Positions 19,547-29,208 are shown, counted from the stretch's first letter. The stretch is DNA of 64,000 bases from Thermoflavifilum sp. (GCF_014961315.1 NZ_CP063141.1:682001-746000), one strand, 5' to 3'. The notes: a model not told the origin generated them from the sequence alone. Made by a program: numbers and translations.

Positions 19547-19747
19547 ATCCTTTATTGCATGTTAAACCAACGAGCGGTTTTATCAAAGGATAGGCCATCA
19601 TATAGATATGTCTTTAGCCGCTAAAGTTATGAAATTCAAATGAAAAACAGGTGCAATCAGGCATTTTTCTATGCCCGACGTTTTGCACCAGATGCACGGC
19701 CAGGAATGCAAAACTGGGAATCAACTGCAATTTTTGGAGATGATTAG

Positions 19748-19755
19748 TAGTTTTG
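19748..19755 (+). promoter_or_regulatory. Candidate -7 element of the TPR kinase gene
   Basis: TAGTTTTG matches TAnnTTTG exactly and ends 9 nt before the ATG at 19765, implying a very short leader. A TTTG is present but only 11 nt upstream, too close for a normal -33. Confidence 0.28.
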
Positions 19756-19764
19756 TATAATCCC

Positions 19765-21480
19765 ATGTCTGGAAATTTCATATATCGCAACTTGCTATGG
19801 CCAGTCTGGCTGTGTTATGCTTCATTTTATTTTTCTTTCCAGCCCCAACAATCATCATACACGCCGATAAAAGATACCGCTGCCATCAAGCAGTCGGCCG
19901 ATAGTTTGCTGGCCCGGTGCATTGAAGCCTTTACAAATCGCGACATGAGTCGTGCTACGGCTTATGGTATTCAGGCTGCAGCATTATTTCACCAGCAGAA
20001 AAAATATAATTCCGAAGCACTCAGCTATGCTTATCTTGCCGAAATTTTCAAGCAACTGGGTACCATCGACAATACCCTTGCATACAGCTGGCAGGGCGTG
20101 GCTTACGCAAAAAAAGCAGGCACCCTTGCCGCAGCTATACACGATACGGCCCAATGGGTCATAGCCCTGAATGCCCTGGGTATCATATACAGGGATATCG
20201 GACAACATAAATCCTATGAATCATATTACGATTCGGCAAGGATATGTTATTTGAAAGCACTCGACCTAATCAGGCGTTCCGGTAAGAGCATGAATTACAT
20301 ACCCAAACTATACAATAACCTGAGCCAGATTGCTACGGAATATGATCACAATTATACACGGGCCTTGCAATATTTATCAGAAGCCATGGCCATCAACCAG
20401 AAAAATCATAATCTCGTCAGTCTTTCCTACAATTATGGCAATGTAGCTTATGTATATCAGCTCATGGGCGATACTACACGTTCTATTGATTATGCTCGTA
20501 AAACGGTTGCCGCCGCGCGCTTGCTTAACATGCCCGATCGATTATTGAATGCTTATGAACAGGCTTATGAAAGTTTTAAAGCTGCCCATCAATACGATTC
20601 CGCCCTGTACTATTATGAGCAATACAATGTGATCAATGATTCGATGGCCAATATAGAAAAAACACGCCAGATTGTCGACATGCAAACGAAATATGAAACC
20701 CTGCAAAAAGAATCGACCATCAAACAACTCGACCTGCAAAATGCAGCCAAAACAAGGCAGGTGAGTCTGCTTGGCGGCGGACTGATCCTGATGTGCCTGC
20801 TGCTGGGTACCGTGGTATGGCAATACCTGAAAACAGAAAAACAAAAAAAGCTGATTGCTCAACAGTCCGAGCAATTGAAAACCATGATGAAAGAATTGCA
20901 TCACCGGGTGAAGAATAACTTACAGATCGTGAGCAGCCTGCTGAGCCTGCAAAGCTATAAAACCACCGACGAGCAAACCCAGCAGGCTTTTCGTGAAAGC
21001 CGTCAACGGGTATGGGCCATGAGCCTCATTCACCAGCGTCTGTATCAAACCGATCAGCTCACCACCATCCAGATTCAGGATTATCTCACCGAACTGGCCG
21101 AGTCGTTGATTGCGGCGTTTGGCTTCGATGCAAACGCCTGCGATTTGCAGGTACATACCAATTGCCAGTGGCTGGATGTTGAAAAAGCCCTACCGCTGGG
21201 CTTAATGGCCAATGAAATCCTCACCAATGCCTGCAAATATGCCTTCGCCGATTTTCCCCAACCCATATTGCATATTCATTTTGAGGAACAACCCGATCAC
21301 ATGCATCTCACCATCCGTTATTCCGGGAAAAAATGGGATAAAAATCGCTGGTTACAGAACTCCTCTTCATTCGGCCATCAGCTGGTGGCTTCGCTGTGCA
21401 AACAGTTGAGAGCCCGACAGGAAATAGATATTCAAGAACATACCACCACATTCGCCTTTTCCATCCCTAAATCAGCCTGA
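19765..21480 (+). CDS. TPR-containing sensor histidine kinase, HisKA_2 type
   Basis: 571 residues from the ATG at 19765; a TTG at 19753 in the same frame is less likely. A signal/anchor segment at the N-terminus is followed by ~300 residues of tetratricopeptide-like helices (AIHDTAQWVIALNALGIIYRD, LVSLSYNYGNVAYVYQLMGD), one membrane helix at ~338-356 (LLGGGLILMCLLLGTVVWQY) and the kinase core. LHHRVKNNLQIVSSLLSLQS gives the HisKA_2 H-box with phospho-His near residue 380. The ATPase N-box is LGLMANEILTNACKYAF. The G1 box that normally reads DxGxG is here IRYSGKKW, without the Asp; G2 is SFGHQLVASLCKQL. It pairs with the LytTR regulator 2 nt downstream. Confidence 0.92.
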   Translation: MSGNFIYRNLLWPVWLCYASFYFSFQPQQSSYTPIKDTAAIKQSADSLLARCIEAFTNRDMSRATAYGIQAAALFHQQKKYNSEALSYAYLAEIFKQLGTIDNTLAYSWQGVAYAKKAGTLAAAIHDTAQWVIALNALGIIYRDIGQHKSYESYYDSARICYLKALDLIRRSGKSMNYIPKLYNNLSQIATEYDHNYTRALQYLSEAMAINQKNHNLVSLSYNYGNVAYVYQLMGDTTRSIDYARKTVAAARLLNMPDRLLNAYEQAYESFKAAHQYDSALYYYEQYNVINDSMANIEKTRQIVDMQTKYETLQKESTIKQLDLQNAAKTRQVSLLGGGLILMCLLLGTVVWQYLKTEKQKKLIAQQSEQLKTMMKELHHRVKNNLQIVSSLLSLQSYKTTDEQTQQAFRESRQRVWAMSLIHQRLYQTDQLTTIQIQDYLTELAESLIAAFGFDANACDLQVHTNCQWLDVEKALPLGLMANEILTNACKYAFADFPQPILHIHFEEQPDHMHLTIRYSGKKWDKNRWLQNSSSFGHQLVASLCKQLRARQEIDIQEHTTTFAFSIPKSA

Positions 21481-21482
21481 GC

Positions 21483-22289
21483 ATGCCTGATGAAAACATC
21501 CATATTCTCATCGTAGAAGATGAATCGATCGTAGCCCTGGACCTGGCCACAGGCCTGCAACGTGAAGGATATCACATTGTAGGCGTTGCCGATCATGCAC
21601 AGGAAGCCAGGAAATTATTTACTTCACAGGAAGTAGATCTGCTGTTGATGGATATTCATATCCGGGGTGAAAAAGACGGCGTGGAAACCGCCAGGGAATT
21701 GATGGCCATCAAACAGGTGCCCTTGATTTATCTAACGGCATATACTGATCACGACACCATCCAGCGGGTAAAGCAAACCTATCCGGCAGCATTTCTTTCC
21801 AAACCCTATGATATTCATCACGTGCGCATAGCCATTGAGCTGGCGCTGAACAATTTTGCATTATTCAGGGAACAACAAACCGGTAAAATGATTCCCCTGA
21901 CAGCGACCGGAATGCCGAACAGCAGACAAAAAGAAGGGGAGGAACCATTGCAGGAAAAAGAAACCATTCTTCAACTAACCGATTATATTTTCATCAAACA
22001 AAACTATCGATTCATTAAGATACGCATGGCAGATATTCTTTACGCCAGCGCCGATGATAATTATGTTCATCTGCATACGGTGGATAAAAAATACAGCCTA
22101 CGCATCAGTCTCTCTCAGCTTATTGATAGAATCAATCGACCCTGGCTGGTGCGTATTCATCGTTCTTATGCCATCAACCTGCAGGCTATTCAATCATTTA
22201 CCGAACAGGAAGTGATTATCAACAAAGAACATTTGCCTATCAGTCGAAACTACAAAGATGATTTCCTGAAAAATTTTCATTTCAGATAA
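21483..22289 (+). CDS. LytTR response regulator
   Basis: 268 residues. Receiver domain 1-125 with the acidic pocket in VEDES, phospho-acceptor Asp57 (LLLMDIHI), Thr in YLTAY and Lys in FLSKPYD. A Gln/Glu-rich linker leads to a LytTR DNA-binding domain at ~165-268 (FIKQNYRFIKIRMADILYAS, LRISLSQLIDRI, VRIHRSYAINLQAI). It is the cognate partner of the TPR kinase, with the start 2 nt after its stop. Targets unknown; nearby candidates are the tail-like ORF downstream or distant genes. Confidence 0.95.
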   Translation: MPDENIHILIVEDESIVALDLATGLQREGYHIVGVADHAQEARKLFTSQEVDLLLMDIHIRGEKDGVETARELMAIKQVPLIYLTAYTDHDTIQRVKQTYPAAFLSKPYDIHHVRIAIELALNNFALFREQQTGKMIPLTATGMPNSRQKEGEEPLQEKETILQLTDYIFIKQNYRFIKIRMADILYASADDNYVHLHTVDKKYSLRISLSQLIDRINRPWLVRIHRSYAINLQAIQSFTEQEVIINKEHLPISRNYKDDFLKNFHFR

Positions 22290-22366
22290 TCGTCTATTCT
22301 ACCGCATTTTTTTGCTTTTCACCACAGAATTCTTTCGTTTTACCCCAAGCGGATATCATCGGCTCT

Positions 22367-22699
22367 ATGTCATCACTATTTTTACCCGTGATGAACACCA
22401 GAAGTTTATTTCCCTGTCCTATGGCATACCGTTTTCCCGGCCCAATAGGGATAAACCTCGTGAGGTATTATCCCCGGAAGGTTGAGCAGGATTTGCATAT
22501 GCTGTTTCTCAGCGAAGGTTTTGTACACGTTCGGATGGAGTTGAAAAGTTATGATAAGCCTGTATGGTCATGCCGCACGTTGTTGCTCAGGCCGGGTAAG
22601 CAGGAGCTGATTTTGAATTTGAACTTTTTACCATCAGGTGCTTACTGGATCGAATGGGATAAGCCCGATTTACCCTGGATTGAATTTCTGAAGGCGTAG
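22367..22699 (+). CDS. Small protein resembling a stand-alone type IX secretion C-terminal domain
   Basis: 110 residues, start uncertain (ATG at 22367, 22391 or 22421). Residues ~27-100 look like a Por/type A sorting domain: YYPRKVEQDLHMLF corresponds to the usual yPNPv...l.i strand, VHVRMELKSYDKPVW to the second and third strands, and ELILNLNFLPSGAYWIEW to the final l.L..G.Y.l strand. There is no passenger domain and no clear signal peptide. The codon use looks like that of neighbouring real genes. It may be a remnant of a lost secreted protein or a small beta-sandwich protein of unrelated function. Resemblance is by eye only. Confidence 0.5.
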   Translation: MSSLFLPVMNTRSLFPCPMAYRFPGPIGINLVRYYPRKVEQDLHMLFLSEGFVHVRMELKSYDKPVWSCRTLLLRPGKQELILNLNFLPSGAYWIEWDKPDLPWIEFLKA

Positions 22700-22782
22700 G
22701 CTTTCGCGTTGTTGACCCTAACATCCGGCGTTTGTTGCCCCAAAAAGATTTTTTATGAGTTTTTGAGCTTGTTCATCATTTT

Positions 22783-22812
22783 AAAAAAAACAGGAGGCTT
22801 CTGGCCTCCTGT
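22783..22812 (-). terminator. Intrinsic terminator after susD
   Basis: The inverted repeat ACAGGAGGC / GCCTCCTGT (22790-22812, 5-nt loop) is followed on the minus strand by eight T. It sits 29 nt after the susD-like stop at 22841. Confidence 0.85.
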
Positions 22813-22840
22813 TTTGTATGCATAAACTTCAATTAAGCAA

Positions 22841-24619
22841 TCAATAACCGGGATTTTGTTTGAGCACGGATTGCCCATTGACTGTTGAACGGTCGATTTC
22901 TTGCTGAGGTATGGGGAAGTATTCATTTTTACCTTTTGTGAAATGTGCACCTTGCATTAAGGTGTATCCTGAAGCCACTTCATGAGCTGCATAAGCATTC
23001 AATGTAGAATCTGCTTCACCCCACCGTACCAGGTCGAAGAAACGATGTCCCTCCATGGCTAATTCCAGCTTTTCTTCAAAGTGCACTAAGGTTCTGGCCC
23101 TAGCCTGACCAACCAGAGTAAAATACCCGGGTGGATAGGGTTTAATAAAATAATTTGCAGCATAACCAGTTCCACTCACATTTTTCACCCAATCTGAAGG
23201 ATCAGCCGCACGATTTCTAACCATATTCACGTAAGCTTCCGCTTGATCCAGGCTACCCACTTCAACTTCTACCTCAGCAGCCCAGAGCAATACCTGTGCA
23301 AATCGGATGTAGTGATAATTATTAGCCGTATATCCACTTGTCCAGGAAGAATTGTCTGTGTAAGTACCCTGCTCCGATTTATAATAAACATTCTTTTTGG
23401 GAGCATAGGGTCCGGCACTGGCCTGGTTACGAATCCATGCAGCACCAGGGAATGGTCCCCAATCCAGGTAAGGAATGCCTCTTCTTCCAACAGTCCAGTC
23501 TAAACGTGGATCAAGTGGAGTGGTAGTATCGGGTGTAAACGGATCGGAAGAAGAAAGACCCTGGTCATTTTTCAGATCTGAATTATTATACGTATCGGGC
23601 ATTGGTATTCCTAAAACGGGATCTGTTTTAAAGGAATTCACTAAACTATAAGAAGGTTGAAAGAATCCACAACAGCCTCCAGGTCCTCCACCATAGGGGA
23701 AGTTTAATACATCGCCTGCATTCGCATTGTTTGCTCCCGCTCCATCGTTAACAGACATCTGGGCATCAAACACATCTTCTGGAGTATTGTGGTTCTTAGC
23801 CGGATCAAAATTATCAGAAAACTTAATCAAGGCATACTTCTTTCCACCGGCAGTCACACCATTTTGTATTAAATCTTCAAGTAATGGTTTGGCTTGGGCA
23901 TACTTGTGCTCAAACAAATATGCTTTTGCCAAGAAAGCTTCTGCAGCATATTTATTTGCTCTCCCGGCTTCACTCTGAACCGCAGGCAGATTTGCCATAG
24001 CATATTGCAAATCAGCTTCTATATTAGGCCATATATCCTTGTCATTAGGCACCTTCCAGTTGCCTGCACCATAGGTGATGCTCTCATCAACCCATGGAAC
24101 CATATTCCACATTTTTTTAGCCTCAAAATGATATAATGCCCTTAAAAATCGAGCTTCCGAACTAACCTGGATAGTATCTGCGGGAGTCATATCTTTAGCC
24201 AGACGCATCATGCGAAGCACATCATTACAACGCTGGATAGCATCATATAAAGCCTGCCACTTAGCTTCCAAATAAGGATTAGTAGGTGTAGGATTCCATG
24301 TTTCAAGAGGCACAATATCGGGCTGATCACCCGGATCCGATCCTTTATGTGCATCATCGGCAACGACACTGCCAAACACCCAGTTATCTGCACTGGTGCC
24401 CCATGAGCCAACAATGCCTGCTCCTGCGCCTCCTTGTCCATCTAACATGGAATATGCCCCTATCAACAAGCCCTCTACACCAGCCCTATTGGCTAAGGTA
24501 TTCTGGTCATAATTCCCAATCGGAGGCTTATTCAAAAAGCTATTGCTACAACTACTGAACAGTAACATAGATGTGCCTGTTACTGCAGTAAGTATGAGGA
24601 TTGAAAGACGATTTTTCAT
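22841..24619 (-). CDS. SusD/RagB-family outer-membrane nutrient-binding lipoprotein
   Basis: 592 residues. Lipoprotein signal with lipobox LLFSSC near residue 24. The N-terminal SusD-like domain (TPR-like helices, RCNDVLRMMRLA, SEARFLRALYHFEAKKMW, AEAFLAKAYLFEHKYAQAK) and the C-terminal RagB/SusD domain (ELAMEGHRFFDLVRWGEAD, KGKNEYFPIPQQEIDRS) are both complete. It is surface-exposed, capping the TonB-dependent SusC barrel encoded 30 nt upstream. Ligand, probably a glycan or peptide, cannot be deduced. Confidence 0.97.
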   Translation of the reverse strand: MKNRLSILILTAVTGTSMLLFSSCSNSFLNKPPIGNYDQNTLANRAGVEGLLIGAYSMLDGQGGAGAGIVGSWGTSADNWVFGSVVADDAHKGSDPGDQPDIVPLETWNPTPTNPYLEAKWQALYDAIQRCNDVLRMMRLAKDMTPADTIQVSSEARFLRALYHFEAKKMWNMVPWVDESITYGAGNWKVPNDKDIWPNIEADLQYAMANLPAVQSEAGRANKYAAEAFLAKAYLFEHKYAQAKPLLEDLIQNGVTAGGKKYALIKFSDNFDPAKNHNTPEDVFDAQMSVNDGAGANNANAGDVLNFPYGGGPGGCCGFFQPSYSLVNSFKTDPVLGIPMPDTYNNSDLKNDQGLSSSDPFTPDTTTPLDPRLDWTVGRRGIPYLDWGPFPGAAWIRNQASAGPYAPKKNVYYKSEQGTYTDNSSWTSGYTANNYHYIRFAQVLLWAAEVEVEVGSLDQAEAYVNMVRNRAADPSDWVKNVSGTGYAANYFIKPYPPGYFTLVGQARARTLVHFEEKLELAMEGHRFFDLVRWGEADSTLNAYAAHEVASGYTLMQGAHFTKGKNEYFPIPQQEIDRSTVNGQSVLKQNPGY

Positions 24620-24649
24620 ATCTCAAGTATTTTAAAGTCCTGTTTTAAA

Positions 24650-27600
24650 TTAGAAAGAGAGGTTCAGACCAATGATGTAGTTCTTCTGATTATTCGGATA
24701 ATTCCCGTAGTCCATTCCGAAAGCTGCTGCAGAACCAAATAGTTCTGGATCAAGGCCGGAATACTTGGTAATCTGGAAAAGATTAGCCACCTGGAGATAT
24801 ACCCTGAGCTTTTCCAGATGAATGCGGGAGACCAGGTTTTGTGGTAGTGTATATCCCACAATCAACGATTTACACTTGAAAAATGATCCATTTTCGATAT
24901 AATAAGAATTGGGGACCTGATTGGTGCTGAACGTGGATATATTTTCCAGAATAGGTGCTTTCGGATTTTTGTTGGTGGGCGTCCAGGAGTTATACAACAG
25001 ATCTTTGCTCTTGTTGCCCTGGAAGGATGCCCAGAAATTCGTCCAGTATTTTACATAGTTAACTACATCATTTCCATACGATCCATAAAATACGACGACG
25101 AAATCAAAATTCTTATATGACCCATTTAGATTCAGGCCATAGGTAAATTTAGGATTGGGGTCGCCAATAAAGGTCCTGTCATCCGGGGTAATCTTACCAT
25201 CTCCATTGATATCAGCATATTTGAACCGACCCGGTGCCGCGTCGGCTTGAGCGGGAGATTTAGCGACATCGTTGGTATCCTGAAAATATCCAATAACCTT
25301 GTATCCGTAAAAGGCGCTTGCAGGATGCCCAACCTGATTTCTAATAAAATCACCAATACGGGTACCACCAGCCGTAAAATATTCACCGGGTATGTTCACA
25401 ACCCTGTTCTTATATGTTGTGATACTTAGCCCTACGTTGAGTAAGAACTGGTTAGGGAACGTTGCATGATAATTCACCGTTATATCTACACCGGTATTCT
25501 GGATATCCCCAATATTCACAAAAGGAGGAGCTGCACCTCCAACTAATGCATTGGTCTGATCCTGGAACAGCAATCCTTTAATCTTCTTCTTATAATATTC
25601 TGCCGAAAAATCCACTTTACTATTCAGGATGGTAGCATCCATTCCAACGTTTGTTTCAATATCGGATTCCCATCCTGTGTTGGGGTTGCCAATTTGAGTG
25701 GCATAAAAACCCTGGGTAATATTGGAATAATCTGTGGTAATTGCGTAATAAGAATTACCCGCAGAACTACCAAACAGTGTGTAAGCATTGGCTGGATTTA
25801 CGTTACTCTGCGAACCCAATAAGCCATAGCTACCTCTCAGCTTCAGGTCGTTGATCCAGGTAATGGATTTCATAAAGTTTTCACCAGAGATTCTCCACGC
25901 GGCAGAACCCGCACCAAAGTAACCGACTCGCTTGTTAGGACCAAATACGGAAGAAGCATCCCTGCGTAATGTACCACTAAGCAAATACTTGTCTTTAAAA
26001 TTATAATCCAGCCGGCTGATCAAAGAATACAGGGTATTCTGGTAAGCATAGCTACTATTCGTCTGTCCCTTTGGTGATCCTGCACTCAATACCCACAGCC
26101 CCGGATCGTCCACAAAATAATTTAAGCGGTTGCCACTTATTCCTCTTCCATAATTATTTATTGCCTCAGAACCCACCAGAATTCTCAGATGATGATTGGT
26201 CCAGAAATCTTTCGTAAATGTGAGGGTATTTGTCCATGTCCAGGAACTGTTATATCCTGCTCCTTCACCGAATCCATTTGAGGCATTATTTTCTGAATTT
26301 TCGTAAGTGTGATAGGTGTAATACCAGTAATAGAAGTTGTCAATCGTTCCACCAAAGCTGGTACGTGCTGTAAAATATTTTAGGAAATCCACTTCTGCCC
26401 ACACGTTCCCGACGATATCCCAGTTATACCCTCTATTGCCTTCCGAACGAGTTTGATCAGCAACTGGGTTATGGGCATTACCTAATTCAGGACCGGCACT
26501 ACCTGCCCAGTTTCCCATAATATCATGCACGGGAATAATGGGCTGCTCCCGGTAGATCATGTTGATTACATTCTCACTATTGTAAGAAATTTGCGGATTA
26601 CTCTTGTAAAACATGTAGGCATTTTCCCCTGCTCGAATATGATCCGTTACATTAAAACTGGTGTTTACCCTCACCGAATAACGTTTTAAGTAGGTTGCAA
26701 TGAGCGTACCTTGCTGATCAAAATATCCCAGAGAGAATAGATAAGTTGACTTACCCGATCCTCCCGAAAGGGTGCCCGTATGGCTTTGAATCAATGCCGG
26801 TTTAAAGCATTCATGAAACCAATCCGTACCCTGTTTGTTGGCCCTCACAATCTGGTAAATAGGCCCTTTATTGTAATCAATGTTATATAGTTTCGGATCT
26901 ACGGCTGGGTCGCCCTCCATCTTACCCCCCGGATCAATATAATCGGGCAAAATGGGTTTGGGACCATTGCCATATTGTATGGAAAATGGATTGCCATTAG
27001 CACCCACCTGACCTGCATTAATATCTGCTATCCAGAGTGCATTGGCCAACTCTTGAGAATTCAACAAATGAAAAACATTTCCCGATAGGGGGCGCTGCGT
27101 CCCTATATAACCATCATAGCTAAACCTGGTTTTCCCAGCTTGCCCCGACTTGGTAGTTACGATAATTACCCCATTGGACCCACGAACACCATATATAGCA
27201 GCCGATCCAGCATCTTTCAAAACTTGAATCGATGCAATGTCATTGGGATTGATGTCGTGTAAACTTGCTGGAACTCCGTCAATGATTACAAGTGGGTCTG
27301 TACTTCCAAAAGAAGTAATGCCCCTGATGAATACATTACTCGGACCACCAGGAGCACCAGAAGTAATTACATTCACACCCGCTGCCTGCCCTTGCAGCAT
27401 TTGTTCAGGTACACCTACGGGTACGGCTTTCATTTGCTTTACATCCACTACTGAAACAGCCCCTGTAATATCCTTTTTCTTTTCACTGGTATACCCCGTT
27501 ACCACCACTTCATTGAGCTGACTAGCGCTTTCCTGAAGTTTGATGGTTAACGTCGAATGCCCATCGACGGGCACCTGTTGCGAGTTAAAACCAATAAAAG

Positions 27601-27835
27601 ATACCACCAATACGGCCTGATCATTGGGCACCTGAATGCTAAAACCGCCATCCGGCCCACTGACGGCCCCGGTGTTTGTACCCTTAACTTGAATGGAAGC
27701 TCCAACAATGGGTGAATTGTCTGTTGCATTGACGATCGTCCCTCGAACGGTTCGCTGGGCTATAGCCTGGGTGCTTAAGATCACGGCACCCAGGATCATC
27801 ACAGCCCGAAACAACTGTGTAAGTCTGTGTTTCAT
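24650..27835 (-). CDS. SusC/RagA-family TonB-linked outer-membrane protein
   Basis: 1061 residues with signal peptide ending ILSTQAIAQ. A carboxypeptidase-regulatory-like N-terminal extension (TVRGTIVNATDNSPIVGASI, FIGFNSQQVPVDG) precedes the TonB box region (LNEVVVTGYTSEKKKDITGA), the plug (LQGQAAGVNVITSGAPGGPSN cut by family motifs such as FIRGITSFG and LVIIDGVPAS, VLKDAGSAAIYG) and a 22-strand barrel ending in NYIIGLNLSF. No FecR or ECF sigma gene is adjacent and the extension is the short DUF-free type, so it is probably not an anti-sigma-coupled transducer. First gene of the susCD operon. Confidence 0.97.
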   Translation of the reverse strand: MKHRLTQLFRAVMILGAVILSTQAIAQRTVRGTIVNATDNSPIVGASIQVKGTNTGAVSGPDGGFSIQVPNDQAVLVVSFIGFNSQQVPVDGHSTLTIKLQESASQLNEVVVTGYTSEKKKDITGAVSVVDVKQMKAVPVGVPEQMLQGQAAGVNVITSGAPGGPSNVFIRGITSFGSTDPLVIIDGVPASLHDINPNDIASIQVLKDAGSAAIYGVRGSNGVIIVTTKSGQAGKTRFSYDGYIGTQRPLSGNVFHLLNSQELANALWIADINAGQVGANGNPFSIQYGNGPKPILPDYIDPGGKMEGDPAVDPKLYNIDYNKGPIYQIVRANKQGTDWFHECFKPALIQSHTGTLSGGSGKSTYLFSLGYFDQQGTLIATYLKRYSVRVNTSFNVTDHIRAGENAYMFYKSNPQISYNSENVINMIYREQPIIPVHDIMGNWAGSAGPELGNAHNPVADQTRSEGNRGYNWDIVGNVWAEVDFLKYFTARTSFGGTIDNFYYWYYTYHTYENSENNASNGFGEGAGYNSSWTWTNTLTFTKDFWTNHHLRILVGSEAINNYGRGISGNRLNYFVDDPGLWVLSAGSPKGQTNSSYAYQNTLYSLISRLDYNFKDKYLLSGTLRRDASSVFGPNKRVGYFGAGSAAWRISGENFMKSITWINDLKLRGSYGLLGSQSNVNPANAYTLFGSSAGNSYYAITTDYSNITQGFYATQIGNPNTGWESDIETNVGMDATILNSKVDFSAEYYKKKIKGLLFQDQTNALVGGAAPPFVNIGDIQNTGVDITVNYHATFPNQFLLNVGLSITTYKNRVVNIPGEYFTAGGTRIGDFIRNQVGHPASAFYGYKVIGYFQDTNDVAKSPAQADAAPGRFKYADINGDGKITPDDRTFIGDPNPKFTYGLNLNGSYKNFDFVVVFYGSYGNDVVNYVKYWTNFWASFQGNKSKDLLYNSWTPTNKNPKAPILENISTFSTNQVPNSYYIENGSFFKCKSLIVGYTLPQNLVSRIHLEKLRVYLQVANLFQITKYSGLDPELFGSAAAFGMDYGNYPNNQKNYIIGLNLSF

Positions 27836-28078
27836 TGTGCAGATCTGGTTTATGGGTTAAAGAAGAAAATTAAATTCAACTATGCTAAAAAAATGAACAA
27901 ATGCGCTATGACGCCATTGTTTAGATGATGTGATCCATGCAACGAAATATCAGGGAGGAGAAAAATGAATGAAATAACAGGAATGAGCGAAATTCAAAAA
28001 ATCGAAATGCTTACATGCGTAAACAAGTTTCATATCCAGTGGTTTAGTGGGTAAAGGAGTCAATATTTAAACTGCTTA
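27836..28078 (-). other. Long non-coding leader of susCD
   Basis: If the promoter at 28079-28110 is used, this region is the 5' untranslated leader. It is AT-rich and I find no convincing long hairpin, upstream ORF or known riboswitch core in it. The rest of the gap up to 28252 precedes the divergent sugar isomerase gene and shows only AT-rich runs. Confidence 0.4.
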
Positions 28079-28110
28079 CAAACCTATGCAATTTGTTTTA
28101 AAAAAACAAA
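28079..28110 (-). promoter_or_regulatory. Candidate susCD promoter with both -33 and -7 elements
   Basis: On the minus strand, TTTG (28107-28110) is followed after exactly 20 bp by TAGGTTTG (28079-28086). This is the full Bacteroidota arrangement TTTG-N~20-TAnnTTTG. It places transcription start near 28072 and gives a leader of about 237 nt before the susC ATG. Confidence 0.6.
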
Positions 28111-28252
28111 TACTTTTTTAACATGTTTTTATGCTTTTTTGCATATCGCTGAAATTGTTTTAAATCAAGCTTCTTTTTTTCAAAAATTCTGCAGTACTTT
28201 GATGAACCTCTTACACAAACAGCTAAATAACTGATACTTAAATCATTTTACC

Positions 28253-29143
28253 ATGACTACCAGAAGATCTTTCCTGCAGCAGCTTTCTATGATGACGGCT
28301 GCATGGATTGCAGCTCCTTATTTACCCGAATTACCTCCACAGAAAAGAGCAATAGGCCTGCAACTGTACACCATTCGCGATGCTATGGCCAAAGATCCGG
28401 CTGCATCACTGGCCCGTGTGGCCGGCATCGGCTACAGCGAACTGGAGGCTGCCACCTATACCGGAACAGAAAAATTCTATGGTTATGATGCACAGGCCTA
28501 TAAGCAATTATTGAATCAATATCATCTGAAACAGGTGAGTGGACATTATATTTTAGGTGGACTGGAAAAAACGGCTCGCTCGCCCCTGGGCAGCATCCAG
28601 AATGGCTGGGAAAAAGCAATTGAAGATGCACATACCGTGGGTCAACAATATATGGTTTGTGCTTACCTGACGCCCGATGAACGGAAAACCCTTGATCATT
28701 ATAAAAAAATCGCCGACCTGTTTAACCACGCTGCTGAACAATGTAAGCAGGCAGGTATTCAGTTTTGCTATCATAACCATAATTTCGAATTTGAACCCAT
28801 CGACGGTCAGATACCGTATGAAGTGCTGTTGAAATCAACCGATCCCTCGCTGGTGAAAATGGAAATGGATATTTACTGGGTCAAAAAAGCCGGACAAGAT
28901 CCGCTCAAGCTATTTGCCGCATATCCCGGTCGCTTTGTGCTCTGGCATGTGAAAGATATGGACAATACGCCTCGACAATTCTTCACCGAGGTGGGACATG
29001 GTATTATTGATTTCAAAACCATCTTTGCGCATGCCCGGCAGGCCGGCATGAAACATTTCTTTGTAGAACAGGACGTTTGTCCCGGCGACCCCTTTGTAAG
29101 CATCACCGAAAGCTACCAATACCTGCGCAAACTGCTGTCGTGA
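28253..29143 (+). CDS. Tat-exported sugar phosphate isomerase/epimerase-like TIM barrel protein
   Basis: 296 residues, xylose isomerase-like/AP endonuclease 2 superfamily (PF01261). It starts with a twin-arginine signal (TTRRSFLQQLSMMTAAWIA). The barrel carries the usual metal-site segments: GYSELEAA, CYHNHNFEF (His-x-His), VKMEMDIYWVKKAG, LWHVKDMD and HFFVEQDV with C-terminal Glu/Asp. In Bacteroidota this family is often annexed to 3-keto-sugar and DUF1080 operons. It is divergent from susC and followed by a terminator, so transcribed alone. Substrate unknown; isomerase, epimerase or keto-sugar lyase are all possible. Confidence 0.9.
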   Translation: MTTRRSFLQQLSMMTAAWIAAPYLPELPPQKRAIGLQLYTIRDAMAKDPAASLARVAGIGYSELEAATYTGTEKFYGYDAQAYKQLLNQYHLKQVSGHYILGGLEKTARSPLGSIQNGWEKAIEDAHTVGQQYMVCAYLTPDERKTLDHYKKIADLFNHAAEQCKQAGIQFCYHNHNFEFEPIDGQIPYEVLLKSTDPSLVKMEMDIYWVKKAGQDPLKLFAAYPGRFVLWHVKDMDNTPRQFFTEVGHGIIDFKTIFAHARQAGMKHFFVEQDVCPGDPFVSITESYQYLRKLLS

Positions 29144-29177
29144 TGGATGCCGGTGAGGAAATCATTTTCCCGAAATG

Positions 29178-29208
29178 AAAAAGCCCGCTCAACATGGCGG
29201 GCTTTTTT
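29178..29208. terminator. Bidirectional intrinsic terminator between the TIM barrel gene and sodA
   Basis: AAAAAGCCCGC (29178-29188) pairs with GCGGGCTTTTTT (29197-29208) across an 8-nt loop. T-runs of six on the plus strand and five on the minus strand let it end both convergent genes. Confidence 0.85.
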
